From Cryptococcus deneoformans JEC21 (taxonomy: Eukaryota; Basidiomycota; Tremellomycetes; Tremellales; Cryptococcaceae), in the NCBI RefSeq assembly GCF_000091045.1, contig NC_006694.1:112501-160000 (forward strand): a stretch of DNA of 47,500 bases, in the 5' to 3' direction. This document shows, piece after piece, positions 1 to 11,044 of this stretch. The notes under the pieces were generated by a model. It ran no database searches and had not been told where the DNA came from. It saw only the letters and a list, made by a program, of their open reading frames with translations. The translations under genes were made by a program, and so were the position numbers. Numbering within the stretch: the first letter of the stretch is position 1; the number at the start of each line of letters is the position of its first letter.

Positions 1-622
1 ATCGATCCCTCGTCTCGCGCCATAGATGTCAAGGTCAACCGCAAGCCTGTGGACTACCATCTGGTTAGCAACGTGCCCAAGCCCTTCCGAGGCAATGCTT
101 CTGAGGACCGTACATACACTTGCGATGCTTCCCCACTCAATGAGGCCCCGAAACCTGATAGCTCAGAGGCAGTAATCGACTACAATGATAAAGACGCCTT
201 TTCTTCGCTCCTAATAAGCGTCTTCAATTTCAGAAAGGATGCAGAAAAGATGTTTTGGCGTACCTCGGAATTGGAAGGTCGAATCCGCAATTGTGCCTAC
301 GTCGGGGAGGGATGGGAGTTGAGGCCTGTGATGAGCCGGCTCAATGGTAAGACGGTTCCGGAGGGGTGTGACGTCGTAAGTGTGATTTTTATTTATGTTT
401 CCGCCTGTCCGAACTGCGCTTATGGCTGTTTCCGTTTAGGATGAGTATATCCGCACCAAACAGGATATCGATATGCTTTCCCTTGAGGAGTTGAGTGCCT
501 GGCTTGAGCTTTATGGAATCGAGGGCTTTGAGCAAGAGGGCGATCGACGGCCTGATAGGAGAAGGTTGTGGGCCTTTTTGGTCTACGGCACTTTTACCGA
601 TGAGTGTCATTTCCGCCACTGA
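1..622 (+). CDS. 3' end of an unrecognised protein-coding gene (5' end outside window)
   Basis: The reading frame is open from base 1. It runs to about 375, where a GTAAGT donor (376) and a TAG acceptor (437-439) remove a 64-nt intron. The frame continues from 440 to a TGA at 620-622. The visible part encodes about 185 residues. It is hydrophilic and ends in a compact stretch rich in Leu, Glu and Trp (LSLEELSAWLELYGIEGF) followed by a basic run. That stretch could be a small helical or SAP-like segment, but I do not recognise the family and assign no function. Clean splicing and an uninterrupted frame make it a real gene; its start and full domain content lie to the left. Confidence 0.75.
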
Positions 623-1230
623 GCCTGTTAATCGTCCACCCTCATCATTCGGGAATACTGATTGGGATCTCTGACATTCGAAGGACATTTCCTCGTATAA
701 AGGCTGCAGAACAATTGAATATTAATAAATAAATAATGAACAAGAGTACGGGCTGTCTAAAATTATTCATATTTTATGCAAAGTTGTATATTATTCGTGT
801 AATGTTTGTCAAAAAATATTCTGTCACAGATAAAAACGCAGAAGGGAGAATGACGCGTTGTAGGGGTCCTGGCTAACTGGCGCTTTCCGATTGTGAATAT
901 TCCATGTTTGTCCCCTTGGTTACGGCAATGCAGCAGACGTGGAAGGCCTACAAATCTGTATGTAATTGCGAAATGGGTTGGCAAAGTCTTCGTCCAGAAG
1001 CATCATTGCAGATAGGGGAGGGTGCAGCTTCAAAAATCGCTCATCAGCCCGGAAGGCTTTTAATCACTGAGTCGTAAAGCATATCAAAGATAGAGATGAT
1101 TGGATGGTTCGAAGGATGAAAGGCCGTCAGTCGCAACATAATTATCCGTCGAGAAGTGTATCACCCAAAACCCATATGCATATTTTTATGTTCATGTTGA
1201 AAATGTTCACGATACGATCTTCTGCCCCTT
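623..1230. other. intergenic, no gene seen
   Basis: This is the space between two convergent genes, the partial gene ending at 622 and the GST gene ending at 1231. It is AT-rich with short stop-filled frames. It presumably holds both 3' UTRs. I see no RNA gene or repeat. Confidence 0.6.
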
Positions 1231-2157
1231 TTAGTTGAGTTGGGTCTGGTCCACTAAACCGCTTCCCAAGATCAAGTCCAGCCACTCCCCAACCAATGGG
1301 TTTTCCTCATGCCTCCAAACACCCCTCTCGACAGCGGGGTTGATCCTTGAAGCGGCATACCAGCCAAACAAGCAGAAATCAGCATGAGAAGGTTTACCGG
1401 ACAACCAGAGAGGCTCTCCTTTCTCTTTTTTGTAGCCCAATAGAGTCTCGATGACATTTAATCGGGTACGGGCGGCAGCGAGCTGGGCGTTGAGATTGCT
1501 GGGATCGGAGAATTTGGATTTATGCGCTTCGAAGCGAGAAAGGTCGTCTCCGAACTTGGACTTGATAAAGTAGTTTTTAGAAGGTTCGTCAAAGTGCTCA
1601 AAGATCTAGTAAACTGAGGGATTGGCTCATGATCTTGGGAGAGATGTAAGTGATGATGGTTACATACGGCAGGAGCGATCAGAGGTCGGAATTCATTGGC
1701 AAGAGTAGTGTTGCTCCAGATCTCAACGAACTTGGCAAACTCCTTGCCAACTTGTCCGCCGAAGACAGACTTCTCAGCAGATCCATGCTCGGCTTCAAGC
1801 TATGAGATTCTGTTAGCACTTGTCCCAGCTCCCAAGGCGATATGTGACACACGTATTCAGCAATTTTCCAAGAGTCGGTAATGACAAGACCTTCGTCGTC
1901 AACGATAGTGGGGACGGTCACCGCAGAATTCTTGGTAGTTTCGACGAGTTCTCCTCGGATTTGAGGGAAAGTCTTCCCCTCAGCTTTGACTTCCTGGTCA
2001 AAGTAGCTGATATAGAGTCAGCACTTGCAATCACTCTGCAGGTGAGAGGGTAGACTTACGCTAAATCAAGTTTGGTTTTCCAAACGTGAGGAGAGATGAC
2101 TCGGCCATCAGGATGCTCCGCCTTGCCAATAAGTTGGTAAAGAGTGTATTTGGCCAT
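1231..2157 (-). CDS. etherase-like (FuA/LigE-type) glutathione S-transferase
   Basis: Four exons on the minus strand (2157-2060, 2006-1853, 1799-1668, 1605-1231) give a 252-residue protein starting at the ATG at 2157-2155. The N-terminal half is thioredoxin-like. A SPHVWKTKLDL helix follows strand 1, a VPTIV segment supplies the cis-proline that packs glutathione, and an ITDSWKIAEYLE segment matches the GST motif that contacts the gamma-glutamyl group. The C-terminal half is all-helical, with a conserved-looking SHADFCLFGWYAA helix. Length is usual for the family. The SPxxWKT start resembles fungal FuA and bacterial LigE beta-etherase-like GSTs, enzymes that conjugate glutathione to aromatic or xenobiotic substrates. 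The exact substrate is not visible. There is no signal peptide, so it is probably cytosolic. Confidence 0.85.
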
Positions 2158-3701
2158 TTTGGATCGCTTTTACAAGTGGTTGGGTGATGAGACGGCAAGA
2201 GCTTATTACTCATTCAGAAATATAAGTAATGGGCGATGGGGACCCGAGCCAAGCTATTTAGTCGCTTATATACATATTCACCATATTGTGTGCTTGCTGG
2301 CTGCTGAATGCTGATCAACTAGCGATAAGCTGCAAACGCCTTATCAGCTTGATTCCACATCTACGGGAGATGGAGCCTCTCCGGCGGGCAAAAGACAGAA
2401 CATATAAAAAAGATAATGATGTGATTTCGACGTGCTTTCAATGCGTTGCAAACTCCGCTGCAGTTATATGTCCCTCGTCGGTTAGCCGAAGTCTTCGGTA
2501 TTATGTAATCCTTCGGACGCCCTGTGATGATAGAACGATGGAACCCACTGAGATCAGGACATCCCCATCGGATATTTTTGAGTCTTGCTGCGTGCGCTGC
2601 CAGGAGGGAAAAGGTTGTCATCAGCCATCCGTCAATCATCCTCTTTCTATCTGTTCTGCCCAACGTTTTTTGTCCATCGCCTGACCATCTTGTTCAAAAC
2701 CCTTGGACCATCATAGTAGAGCTGGCAAGCGCACAGTATATCAGGATGACCACCTTGCCCCAGCTCCCCTGCATGGCTTCACAAAAGGCATGAGCAAACA
2801 ATCTTTGACGATAATAACCAAATGAACGATTTCCGTCATCCATCAAATCTTGAGAGCGGCGGCGGAAACATGAGACGTTTAAACCAGTTTCTTGATTGAG
2901 ACACGTCGCACTTATAACGCACAGCAGAAGAGAGATCTAAAGGACAGCAGCCCTCCAGGTTTTACAGTCGTCAAGAGCTCGTTCTTGGATTCCTCTGTGT
3001 GTGTGATCGAGAGCAATCGATACTCCACCAGGGAATAACGTGACAGTGTAAGTGGTAGTATTTGGCACTGCCGGGTGGATCCCAAACTACTCCGATGTTT
3101 TGTATCTCCCTTTTCCCGGTCTCAACCAGATATTACCCTTCTGCAGTTATACAGTGTACGACAGGGCATCAATCTGGTATCTGGTGCCTCCCCTTTACAC
3201 GTGGCTCAACGGTGGCCATTTACATAATTATATCAGCAAGAGACTATTCAAGGAGCCCAGCAACCGAAATGCACGTCCTTGAATGCGCACTTGGAGCTGA
3301 GCAATAAAGGATTGTCTTTCCGCGACACACGCAATGCAGGGTCTCGACACTCGATCAAAGGAATGCTGTTTTATCTTCGGATGGGTGTATGGTGATAAAC
3401 GAGCAAGCAGGCAGCAGGCAGAGGCTCTTCTTTCACCCTCAGGTCTTCAACACCGTCTCTTGTGGCTTTCTTCGATCCTTTGCATTTCTCATCCCACTTT
3501 TCATTATCTATACAAGTCTTGCCCTAGCTGGCCTAGACTTGTCTCTATCAAGAAGCACTAGGGACGCCCGACAACATTCTTTACACATTACGCTCTTTCT
3601 AAGCGCTGCAAAAGGACGAGCTTCGAACTTTGCATATATGAGTCCTATCTTGCTTATCACGATAACTCTTTCTTAAAAGATTAAGGACACTGCCTGGCGT
3701 A
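2158..3701. other. 1.5-kb intergenic region, no gene seen
   Basis: This separates the divergently transcribed GST gene and the first secreted double-psi-barrel gene, so it should hold both promoters. Several open frames exist (for example 2286-2684) but they lack splice-consistent extension, domains or coding-like composition. I see nothing else. Confidence 0.5.
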
Positions 3702-4968
3702 ATGTTCTCGTCTACCACTCCTCTTTTCGTCGCCGCGATGGCTCTCGCTCTTCCTGCTACGGCCGGAACTATTTTTACCAAGTCCAACGCTGCGATGACT
3801 TTGTACGCCTTTTCTTCTACTGTCAATAGCTTGTTCACAGCTGATCAGAAACCGTCCAGCTATTATGACGTTTCCGAAGGCACCTCTAGTTCCGAGGCTT
3901 GCGGTTCCTCGGCCGATGATCCCGTTCAATCTGGTTGGGCTACAAGTTCTGGTATCAATGGGGGTATTCCATACTGCGAAAGGAGCCGTGGCTACTCCCT
4001 GAAAGAGATCGATACCAATAACATTGTCGGTACGTTCTGGACCTTTATAATCTAATGCCGATTGCTAAGTGATGGGAAAGCCTTCAACTCGGCTTTAGTT
4101 GCGGCTAATCCAGCTAAATGGTGTGGCCGGGAGGTTAAGATTTACAACGCCGATGGTGGTGAATTCGCATACAGCGGAGGTAGTCTCTATATATGGGATG
4201 GCTGTGATGCTTGCTCTAGCTCCGACTCAGGTATTCTTGACCTTTCTGGTGTGTCCTCTCTCAAGCCCCCTCCGACGTGTCACCCTACTAACATATGGCA
4301 GCTCCCACATTTGTGGAACTCAAGGGCGGTACTTGTGCCGGTAACAACCCTACAGGCTTGACCTACGAAGTCTTGGATAACTACATAGTTAATCCCTCTG
4401 TCGGTCTTGGGTCTGGTTACTCTGAAGAGGTAGGCAGTGATGACATGGGCGTAGGTTCTACCACCGCCGCAGCCTCTGGCTCTGCCGTAGCTGTTACTTC
4501 TGCCTCTCGTCCCGTCGTCACATCTGCTCAATCCGAAGTTGTGATTTCTGCCCAGCAAACAGCCACCGCCACCGCCATTCTCAGTCTCCAATACTCATAC
4601 TCCTCTGTGGTTCAAGGCACTGACATCAGCCCTTTTTCTACGGATGAGATCGCCCTAGTGGCTGTGGAGACGGATGCTAATAGCGCGGGAAGCAGTGCCC
4701 TTGATGCAGTAGAGACGTCCGCAGCTGCTACCTCAACAGGTACGGCATGTGGGGATAGTACCTGTGCGTTTGGTGCTTGGCAATGTTCAGGCTTAGAGCT
4801 GCAGATCTGCAACTATCTCACGATCGATTCACTTGGTGAATTATTTTATCTTTACCCGCTTGGAAGGCAAGATACTGATAAATATGTGTTACCTTAGGCT
4901 GGGAGACGATTGAAACCTGTGGCGCAACTTGTTTGATTACGAATAGCGGTTCTGTCGATTGCGAGTAA
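3702..4968 (+). CDS. secreted double-psi beta-barrel (barwin/expansin-like) protein, paralogue 1
   Basis: Exons 3702-4029, 4081-4248, 4302-4835 and 4898-4968 encode 366 residues. An N-terminal hydrophobic signal peptide ends near Ala20-Gly22. The next ~180 residues hold a WCGREVKIYN strand, a YIWDGCDAC turn and an ILDLSAPTFVELKGGTC segment. That order matches the double-psi beta-barrel of barwin, expansin and RlpA-type proteins. A long Ser/Thr/Ala stalk follows, likely O-glycosylated. A C-terminal seven-Cys module contains C-x7-C and C-x3-C pairs and resembles small fungal carbohydrate-binding modules. The acceptor at 4080 was chosen because it aligns the junction with that of the downstream paralogue. 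Probable role: a secreted or wall-associated polysaccharide-binding protein. No enzymatic activity is evident. Confidence 0.8.
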
Positions 4969-5546
4969 TTTATATCCTCACGAACACCAGTTGTTTGATC
5001 TCTTTTTTACTCCATCTTCTCAGCGATTTGCAAGTCATCTATCTTTTCTTATTATCAATGGTATGTATTTCGCTTGAAGCGAAACAGATTGAGGGAGTGT
5101 ATTCCAAGGAGAGAGTGAAAGAGAGTTAACAACAAACCTATCCCTTAATCTGACCGTTCGTGCTTAGGCGATGAAAAGCAAGGGATGTTCCATCAACAGC
5201 GATCATGCGTCGGCTAGAGATGGCTAACTAATTAATAGAAAAATGCGAAGGTTCTAGCATGAACACATCTGCTACGTCCGTATCCCGAGGCGTAGCGTCA
5301 TCAGGTCGAGCTATGTAAAAGGGTAAAAAGGACACCTCCAACACAAGGGAAACCATGAAAGGATGAGCATTGATGCAATCGCAGTAGATCCCCGAGAGCT
5401 CACTTAGAACCTCCTTATATATCAGCTATTATTGGTAGGCCTCAATATGAGCTTACTTGGCTGGCTAGATCCTGCTGCTTGTCGATCCCACCTCGTTTCG
5501 TCCTTCAGCTTTCCTTGATTGTCGACTAACAAATTCGCCAGGCGCG
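4969..5546. other. spacer between the tandem paralogues; TATA-like site
   Basis: No coding sequence is evident. A TATATAT run at 5416-5422 lies about 125 bp before the ATG of the second paralogue and could be its TATA element. The 3' UTR of paralogue 1 is presumably near the left edge. Confidence 0.45.
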
Positions 5547-7033
5547 ATGCCCACGCTCTTTACCGTCTTGACGATTCTCAACTCCCTTTTGGCCTTGGGA
5601 GTCGAGGCATATGAAGTTTTATATGAACTTCAGGGGGCCACTGGGACTGTGTAAGTCTAACTGACGAACAAAGATAGGCTAAGGCTGCTGATACTCCATT
5701 TTCTTTACTTCTTCAGATACTATGACTATGGTTGGGAAAATGTAAGCTCCTCGGTTTCTTCTTTCCGGGTGGATCTATCTCTTTTAGCCATCCGTGCTGA
5801 TTATTGCTCGGAAAAAAGACTGGGGACCAATGCGCAGCTCGTTTTGGTGCTGGTTGGGCTTCAGACCAGACAGCTTACCCAGGCTGTGAACAAAATGGGC
5901 CCACGCAGACAGACTTGAAGACAAATAGGATAGTTGGTAAGCGTCTCTTGGCTCTCCTTATTTGTCAACCTTTTGACGAAGTGGTCGGTTGATTCAAGGC
6001 TGACTCTACTAGCCATGAACCAATCATGGATGGAGGGCGACAAGAGTGCATGGTGTGGTAAAGAAGTTAAGGTATTCAAGGAGGATGGAACTGAGCTTGT
6101 TTACGATGAGCCGCTCGTCCTCTGGGACACCTGTGCGGAATGCGCCATTCATGTGAAGATTGACTTCGGTGGTGAGTAGGTTCGGCAGAAATAAGATAAA
6201 AAAAACTCACTCGTGGGACTAGTTGGTCCTTACGTTTTACTGGACTCGGAGGACTGCGGCACTACGGCCATGAACCCAACTGGGCTCACCGTCCAGGTCG
6301 TCGACAACCAAATTTGGGCGCCTGCTCCGGGGTCTGATTCTTACTCCCCAACATCTGCGTCCACACTGTATACAGGAGGGCTGTACAATTTCCCTAGCTC
6401 TGGCACATTGTCCAAACCTTGGGGTGCTACTATCAGTGGAGACGCAGCGGGAGATCCAGTAGTAATTGCAACAGCCGATAGTCAAGGAGTCGCTCCCACT
6501 GGAGGGGATATTGAAGATGTTAGTGTCACAGCGACCGCTACAGGGCTTGCGAAATCAGCAACAGGAGCAGCTACCAGTGCTGGGATGTCAAGCGCGAAAA
6601 TTACTTCTCAGCCAGAGGCTACATCTGATCTTTCCACGTCTTCTACCCCAATAACGTCAGCTTGGTTTGCGTCAGACGAAGTTTCCGTTACTGCCATCAT
6701 CACATCCGCCGCCGCTGCTGTTCTGTCCGTCACTTCTGCTGCTCTTGACCAGACTTCGGATGTTGTTGCTTTGCAAAGCGTGTCGTCCACCGAAACGATC
6801 ACTTGTACGGATAACGAAGGTACCGGATACAATGCGGGGGATCATATATGTGAAGGTAACCAGCTAATGATTTGTGCCAACACTCAATCAGGATCGAGCG
6901 CCGTCAGTAAGTGCAGATGCTGTCGGATGATTGAAGGTACAAATAGCAGCTGATGATTTTGATAGACTGGGTGGTCCAGAATACATGTCTCAGTCGATGT
7001 TTAGTTTGCGATACTACTATTGTCTGCAATTGA
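5547..7033 (+). CDS. secreted double-psi beta-barrel (barwin/expansin-like) protein, paralogue 2
   Basis: Exons 5547-5650, 5717-5741, 5819-5936, 6013-6171, 6223-6906 and 6966-7033 encode 385 residues. The plan matches the upstream gene: signal peptide (cut probably near Ala20), a double-psi-barrel region with AWCGKEVKVF and LWDTCAEC motifs, a Ser/Thr/Ala stalk, and a C-terminal seven-Cys module with C-x7-C then C-x3-C spacing. The last intron (6907-6965) is essential, because reading through it loses four of the seven cysteines. Three later intron positions and phases agree with paralogue 1, which supports tandem duplication. The LDLS-like strand of paralogue 1 is degenerate here. The 25-nt second exon and the acceptor at 5818 are the least certain parts. 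Secreted, probably wall-associated; ligand unknown. Confidence 0.78.
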
Positions 7034-7468
7034 CAGTAACATCATTTAACGGAAATACTATATATTGCATAAAACAGATGAACTTCGAAATGCGCATACT
7101 TTTGTCAGCTGTGCTCTCTGAATACTTTTACTTGGTACTAGCCTGTAAAACATGCTCATATGGATGTCTGGGTGCCAGGCTAACCATGACTCCTTGAGGG
7201 TCAATAGCCTACCTTTGTATATAATAGCCCTTTCATCGCAAGGGTCAAAAGAACATATGATATGCTCAAACGCGGAGCAAATAGCAAAGGATCCAAAACG
7301 CAAGGGATTAGATGAATTCAGTTAACATACATAAGCAATTATGTGCCCGTCTCTTGATAAGCATTATACATAGTTGTATAATCAACCAATGTAGGCACAG
7401 CAGCAAGTGTTGAGAGGACTAAACTACAGCTTATAGGGATGCAATAAATGTGAAATTTAAAAATGATC
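7034..7468. other. intergenic, no gene seen
   Basis: AT-rich sequence between the second paralogue and tRNA-Ile copy 1. I see no coding or RNA structure apart from the conserved AAATGATC immediately before the tRNA. Confidence 0.5.
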
Positions 7469-7557
7469 GGTCGATTATATCAGTTGGTTTAGATAGTGGA
7501 GCTAATAATTAAAAAGTTATTACTCCAAGGTCGGCGGTTCGATCCCGTCATCGATCA
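7469..7557 (+). tRNA. tRNA-Ile(AAU), copy 1, with 14-nt intron
   Basis: The cloverleaf folds by eye. The acceptor stem is GGTCGAT/ATCGATC (one G-T pair) with discriminator A. The D stem is TATC/GATA around AGTTGGTTTA. The anticodon stem is TGGAG/CTCCA, the variable loop AGGTC, and the T arm GGCGG-TTCGATC-CCGTC. The loop after TGGAG begins CTAATA, giving anticodon AAT at 34-36 (Ile). A 14-nt intron at 7508-7521 sits after position 37, the standard eukaryotic site. The B box (GGTTCGATCC) is good. The A box is weak because position 10:25 is T:A rather than the near-universal G:C. A T7 tract at 7558-7564 is a plausible Pol III terminator. The mature RNA is 75 nt before CCA addition. Confidence 0.88.
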
Positions 7558-9434
7558 TTTTTTTAATTATATTTTTTTTCCTCTTCGATCGCTCCAGTTG
7601 CCATCATATCATGTATACTTCCAGTTCGATCGGTGTCAGGTTTGTTCGTTGCCGCTTTGGGAAAGTATTTTGCTTATGCTATACTGCGACAACAGTTTCG
7701 ATTGTATGCTATTGCTATCCGAAATACGTACAGTTCCCTCCGTCCCTCCTCTGGATATCTATCTTCTACTAGCAGCTTCTTGCGACTTTGCAACTTTCAG
7801 GTTAATCGTACAAGCGGGGTGCCTTCAAGTAGTAAGAAAGCCATCTTCTCAATTATTCCGCAGTCATCTGCGCTGGTATATGCTGCAGCCTTTCACTGCA
7901 TCGTTCTTTGAGGGGTCAATCGAGAGGCGTAAAAAAGGGATGACGAGGAAAAAGTTGCGTAAAAGAGCAGGAAAGAAGGAGAATATGAGAATTGGGTAAA
8001 AAAGCAGCAAGGAAGGAGAACATATGACCGCCGGGCGCGGGCGCCTTATTTTAATGGCGACTAACTGCAACTGCATGTTATGGCATATGGCGTTGGGACC
8101 TGACCACCGCTCCCCCTCCTGTGCATGTTGCTACCCACTGCCCTCCTCCCTCGTCGGCAGCCATTTTTTTCGGCCATCCCTGTTGTTCGCCGTCTGCCGC
8201 ACCTGCTTTTTAACTATGTAACACCTCTTGTTCCTAGCTAGATATGGGATCTGAGACCGTAAAAGCTAAAAAATTGTCGACCTTTTGCATCAATCACCAT
8301 CAGTCATATCGAAAACCGGCCGAGATCAAGGACGGAAAGGCAAGGGGCGACAACCGGATTCCCTTGCAGCATGCCATGATCATTGGCCTTCTTATGTGCT
8401 TTGTGTGCTCTGTACGGCACGAACGACATGTGAAGAAGGATGCCGGAGTTCTGGATAATTGTCATTGGGCGTCGTCGGGTTGATGATGGTTGACGGTGGT
8501 GCGCAATGATCAGTGATTCGATCGTCGTCTGTGCTTCGAGCTGTTGTGCTTTGTGACATGCTGTGTGGTCGTGGAAGAGCCCAGCATTAATATGGGTATC
8601 AGCAACTTCTTCCAGTTCATTTATGCAATCCCATTTTGCCCTGCCACCCATGAGATTATACAGTACAAGAGAAACCCGCCAACGCATGGTATACTCTGTC
8701 CGAGGCCAAAAATGGAACACAGGCAAAAATTAAAAGAAGTAATCTGTTTCGCCGGATGCCGCCTGTGGGGCAATTTTGAAGAAGAAGCGTTACTTAGCGT
8801 TAGCTGAGCCATGTGCGTGTCTAGACCAAATCTCATTCACCTTCGTCTTCAATTACTGTCCATTATTTTGACATCCACCTTCCAGCAACACACCCGAGTC
8901 AGCATCAGGAGATCAGTGTTCAGTCACGTCCCGACACGCAGGAGAGAGTGGCTACCCAGGGGAATAGCACGCAGAACCCTTGCCTGGTAAGTCGTCGCCG
9001 TTATCCGCGTCCTACACGTCTTGGCCACCGCTTGCACAGGAAGGATCTTTCAATTATTGGAGCGCAACTTTGATAATCCTGGCGGCGCATGTGCCATTTA
9101 CTGCATACAATTTTGTCTACTTACTCGGCGTCGCGTCCGTCACTGGCCAGACCTCCCGTTCTTGTCATGTCGCATAAAGTCGCGTCGAGGCCATTCGCCC
9201 ACTAGCTGCTCTTTGGCTTCTCGTGAAAACGAAACGAATCATCGCTGATACAAAAATTATGCAGGCCCACAAAATAGACAGTTATCAATTACACATCTTC
9301 TAAATCCCAATCTCTGGACCACTTCAATCCATCCTTTGTCAGCACCCTCTGTTCCCCACATCTTTTCTCATTACTCCACCCCATTCATACCCGTCTTTCT
9401 TTCCATCTCTCTACCGTCTTCAATCCAATTCACA
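7558..9434. other. 1.9-kb region upstream of GPA1, no gene seen
   Basis: It contains scattered open frames without domains or sensible splicing. The last ~130 bases are a C/T-rich leader typical of a 5' UTR. It probably carries the GPA1 promoter. I see no second RNA gene. Confidence 0.5.
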
Positions 9435-11044
9435 ATGGGCGGCTGTATGTCTACTCCAGAAGCCCCTAAGAAGACCGCAGAGACCAAGCAAGTCCCTTCA
9501 ACCTCTACCTCTTCCCGCCCACCACAAGCCTCAACATCAGCTACAGCCACAGCTGCTGGTGCTGGTACATCGGCCGCCAATGGGACAGCAAACGGTATAA
9601 AGGGCGACACAACAGCAACAAATAGGGTAGGAACGAGTGGGGGACAGGGGCTAGCAGCTGCTCTGGCATCTACAGAACCACCAGGAGCACAGGATTCAAA
9701 AGGGAATAAAGATAGGAGTAATCAAATAGACAGGCAACTGGAAGATGACCAGAAGAAGTTTAGAAAGGAGTGTAAGATTCTACTGCTAGGTGAGCATTCT
9801 TCTCCATGGCGAAGAAGTGTGCTGACGGGCCTCTGAAGGATCCGGTGAATCTGGAAAATCTACAATCGTCAAACAGATGAAGATTATCCACCAAAATGGT
9901 TACTCTAAAGACGAACTGCTCTCTTTCAGAGGAGTCATCTATAAAAACGTCCTTGACTCTGCCCAGGCGTTGATTATGGCTATGAGAAAGATTGGTGTGG
10001 ACCCTGAAGACGCCAACAACAGAGTATGTTATACATCTTTCACCCTCGTTGACCATTACTTACCATGACATAGTCATATGCCGATCGTATCCTTGAATAC
10101 CGCATGGATGCCGGTCTCGATGCTGTAATCCCCTCAGAAATCCTGTACAACATCGAATCACTCTGGCACGATCCTGTCATTCCCTCTGTCATGGATCGTA
10201 GCTCAGAGTTCTACCTTATGGACTCTGCAACTTACTTTTTCGCCAACATCAGAAAGATCGCAGGGCCCGATTATGTGCCTGATGAAGCCGATGTTCTGAG
10301 AGCGAGGACGAAGACGACTGGTATTAGTGAGACGCGATTTAACATGGGACAGTTGAGCATTCACATGTTCGATGTGGGTGGACAGAGAAGCGAGAGGAAG
10401 AAGTGGATTCATTGTGAGTAATCTTTTATCGATTCTATGAGACGACATTTACACAGATCTAGGTTTCGAGGCGGTCACTTCTATTATCTTCTGTGTTGCA
10501 TTGTCAGAGTACGATCAAGTATTGCTGGAAGAGTCAGGGCAGGTGAGTTGTGCTGGCATTTGTTAGGATATATGCTGATTCCTTTTCAGAACCGAATGCA
10601 AGAATCGCTGGTTCTCTTCGAGTCTGTGATTAACTCAAGATGGTTCCTGCGAACATCCGTCATCCTCTTCCTCAATAAGATAGACTTGTTCAAGCAAAAA
10701 TTACCAAAGGTCCCGCTTGTGCAGTATTTCCCTGAATACACCGGTATGTTCTCTTTCCTTGGTGAGAGTTTGTATATGACTGATTATGGATCTAGGCGGA
10801 GCGGATATCAACAAGGCTGCCAAGTATATCTTGTGGAGATTCACCCAGACCAATCGAGCGAGGTTATCGGTGTATCCCCATCTCACCCAAGCGACTGATA
10901 CGTCAAACGTACGTCTGCCGTATCACCTTCCTCGTGTAACAACATATCCAGTTTCTGATAACCCTTTTCCAGATTCGATTGGTATTTGCAGCTGTTAAAG
11001 AAACTATCCTCCAGAACGCTCTACGCGACTCTGGTATCTTATAA
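9435..11044 (+). CDS. GPA1: heterotrimeric G-protein alpha subunit GPA1
   Basis: Seven exons (9435-9789, 9839-10023, 10074-10413, 10463-10542, 10590-10743, 10796-10908, 10973-11044) encode 432 residues. MGGCMS gives an N-myristoylation Gly2 and a palmitoylation Cys4. All GTPase boxes are present: P-loop GSGESGKS near 119-126, switch I RTKTTG with Arg258, switch II DVGGQ with catalytic Gln284, NKID, and the TCAT-like TQATDT. An Ala/Ser/Thr-rich insert of about 85 residues separates the acylation site from the alpha-N helix (QIDRQLEDD), which is unusual for G-alpha proteins. In Cryptococcus this subunit acts at the plasma membrane upstream of adenylyl cyclase and controls cAMP-dependent traits such as capsule and melanin. 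That role is known for the family member and is not read from this DNA. Confidence 0.96.

Noticed and set aside
2286..2793. Overlapping open frames on both strands between GST and the first secreted gene
   Set aside because: No domain, no consistent splice extension, Cys/Ser-rich random composition.
7496..7999. Long open frame beginning inside tRNA-Ile copy 1, and a similar frame at 14816-15052
   Set aside because: Both start within the tRNA genes and share their first residues only because the tRNA exons are identical. The remainder has no domain or splice support.
8244..8836. Overlapping plus and minus open frames upstream of GPA1
   Set aside because: They oppose each other, lack domains, and lie in what looks like promoter DNA.
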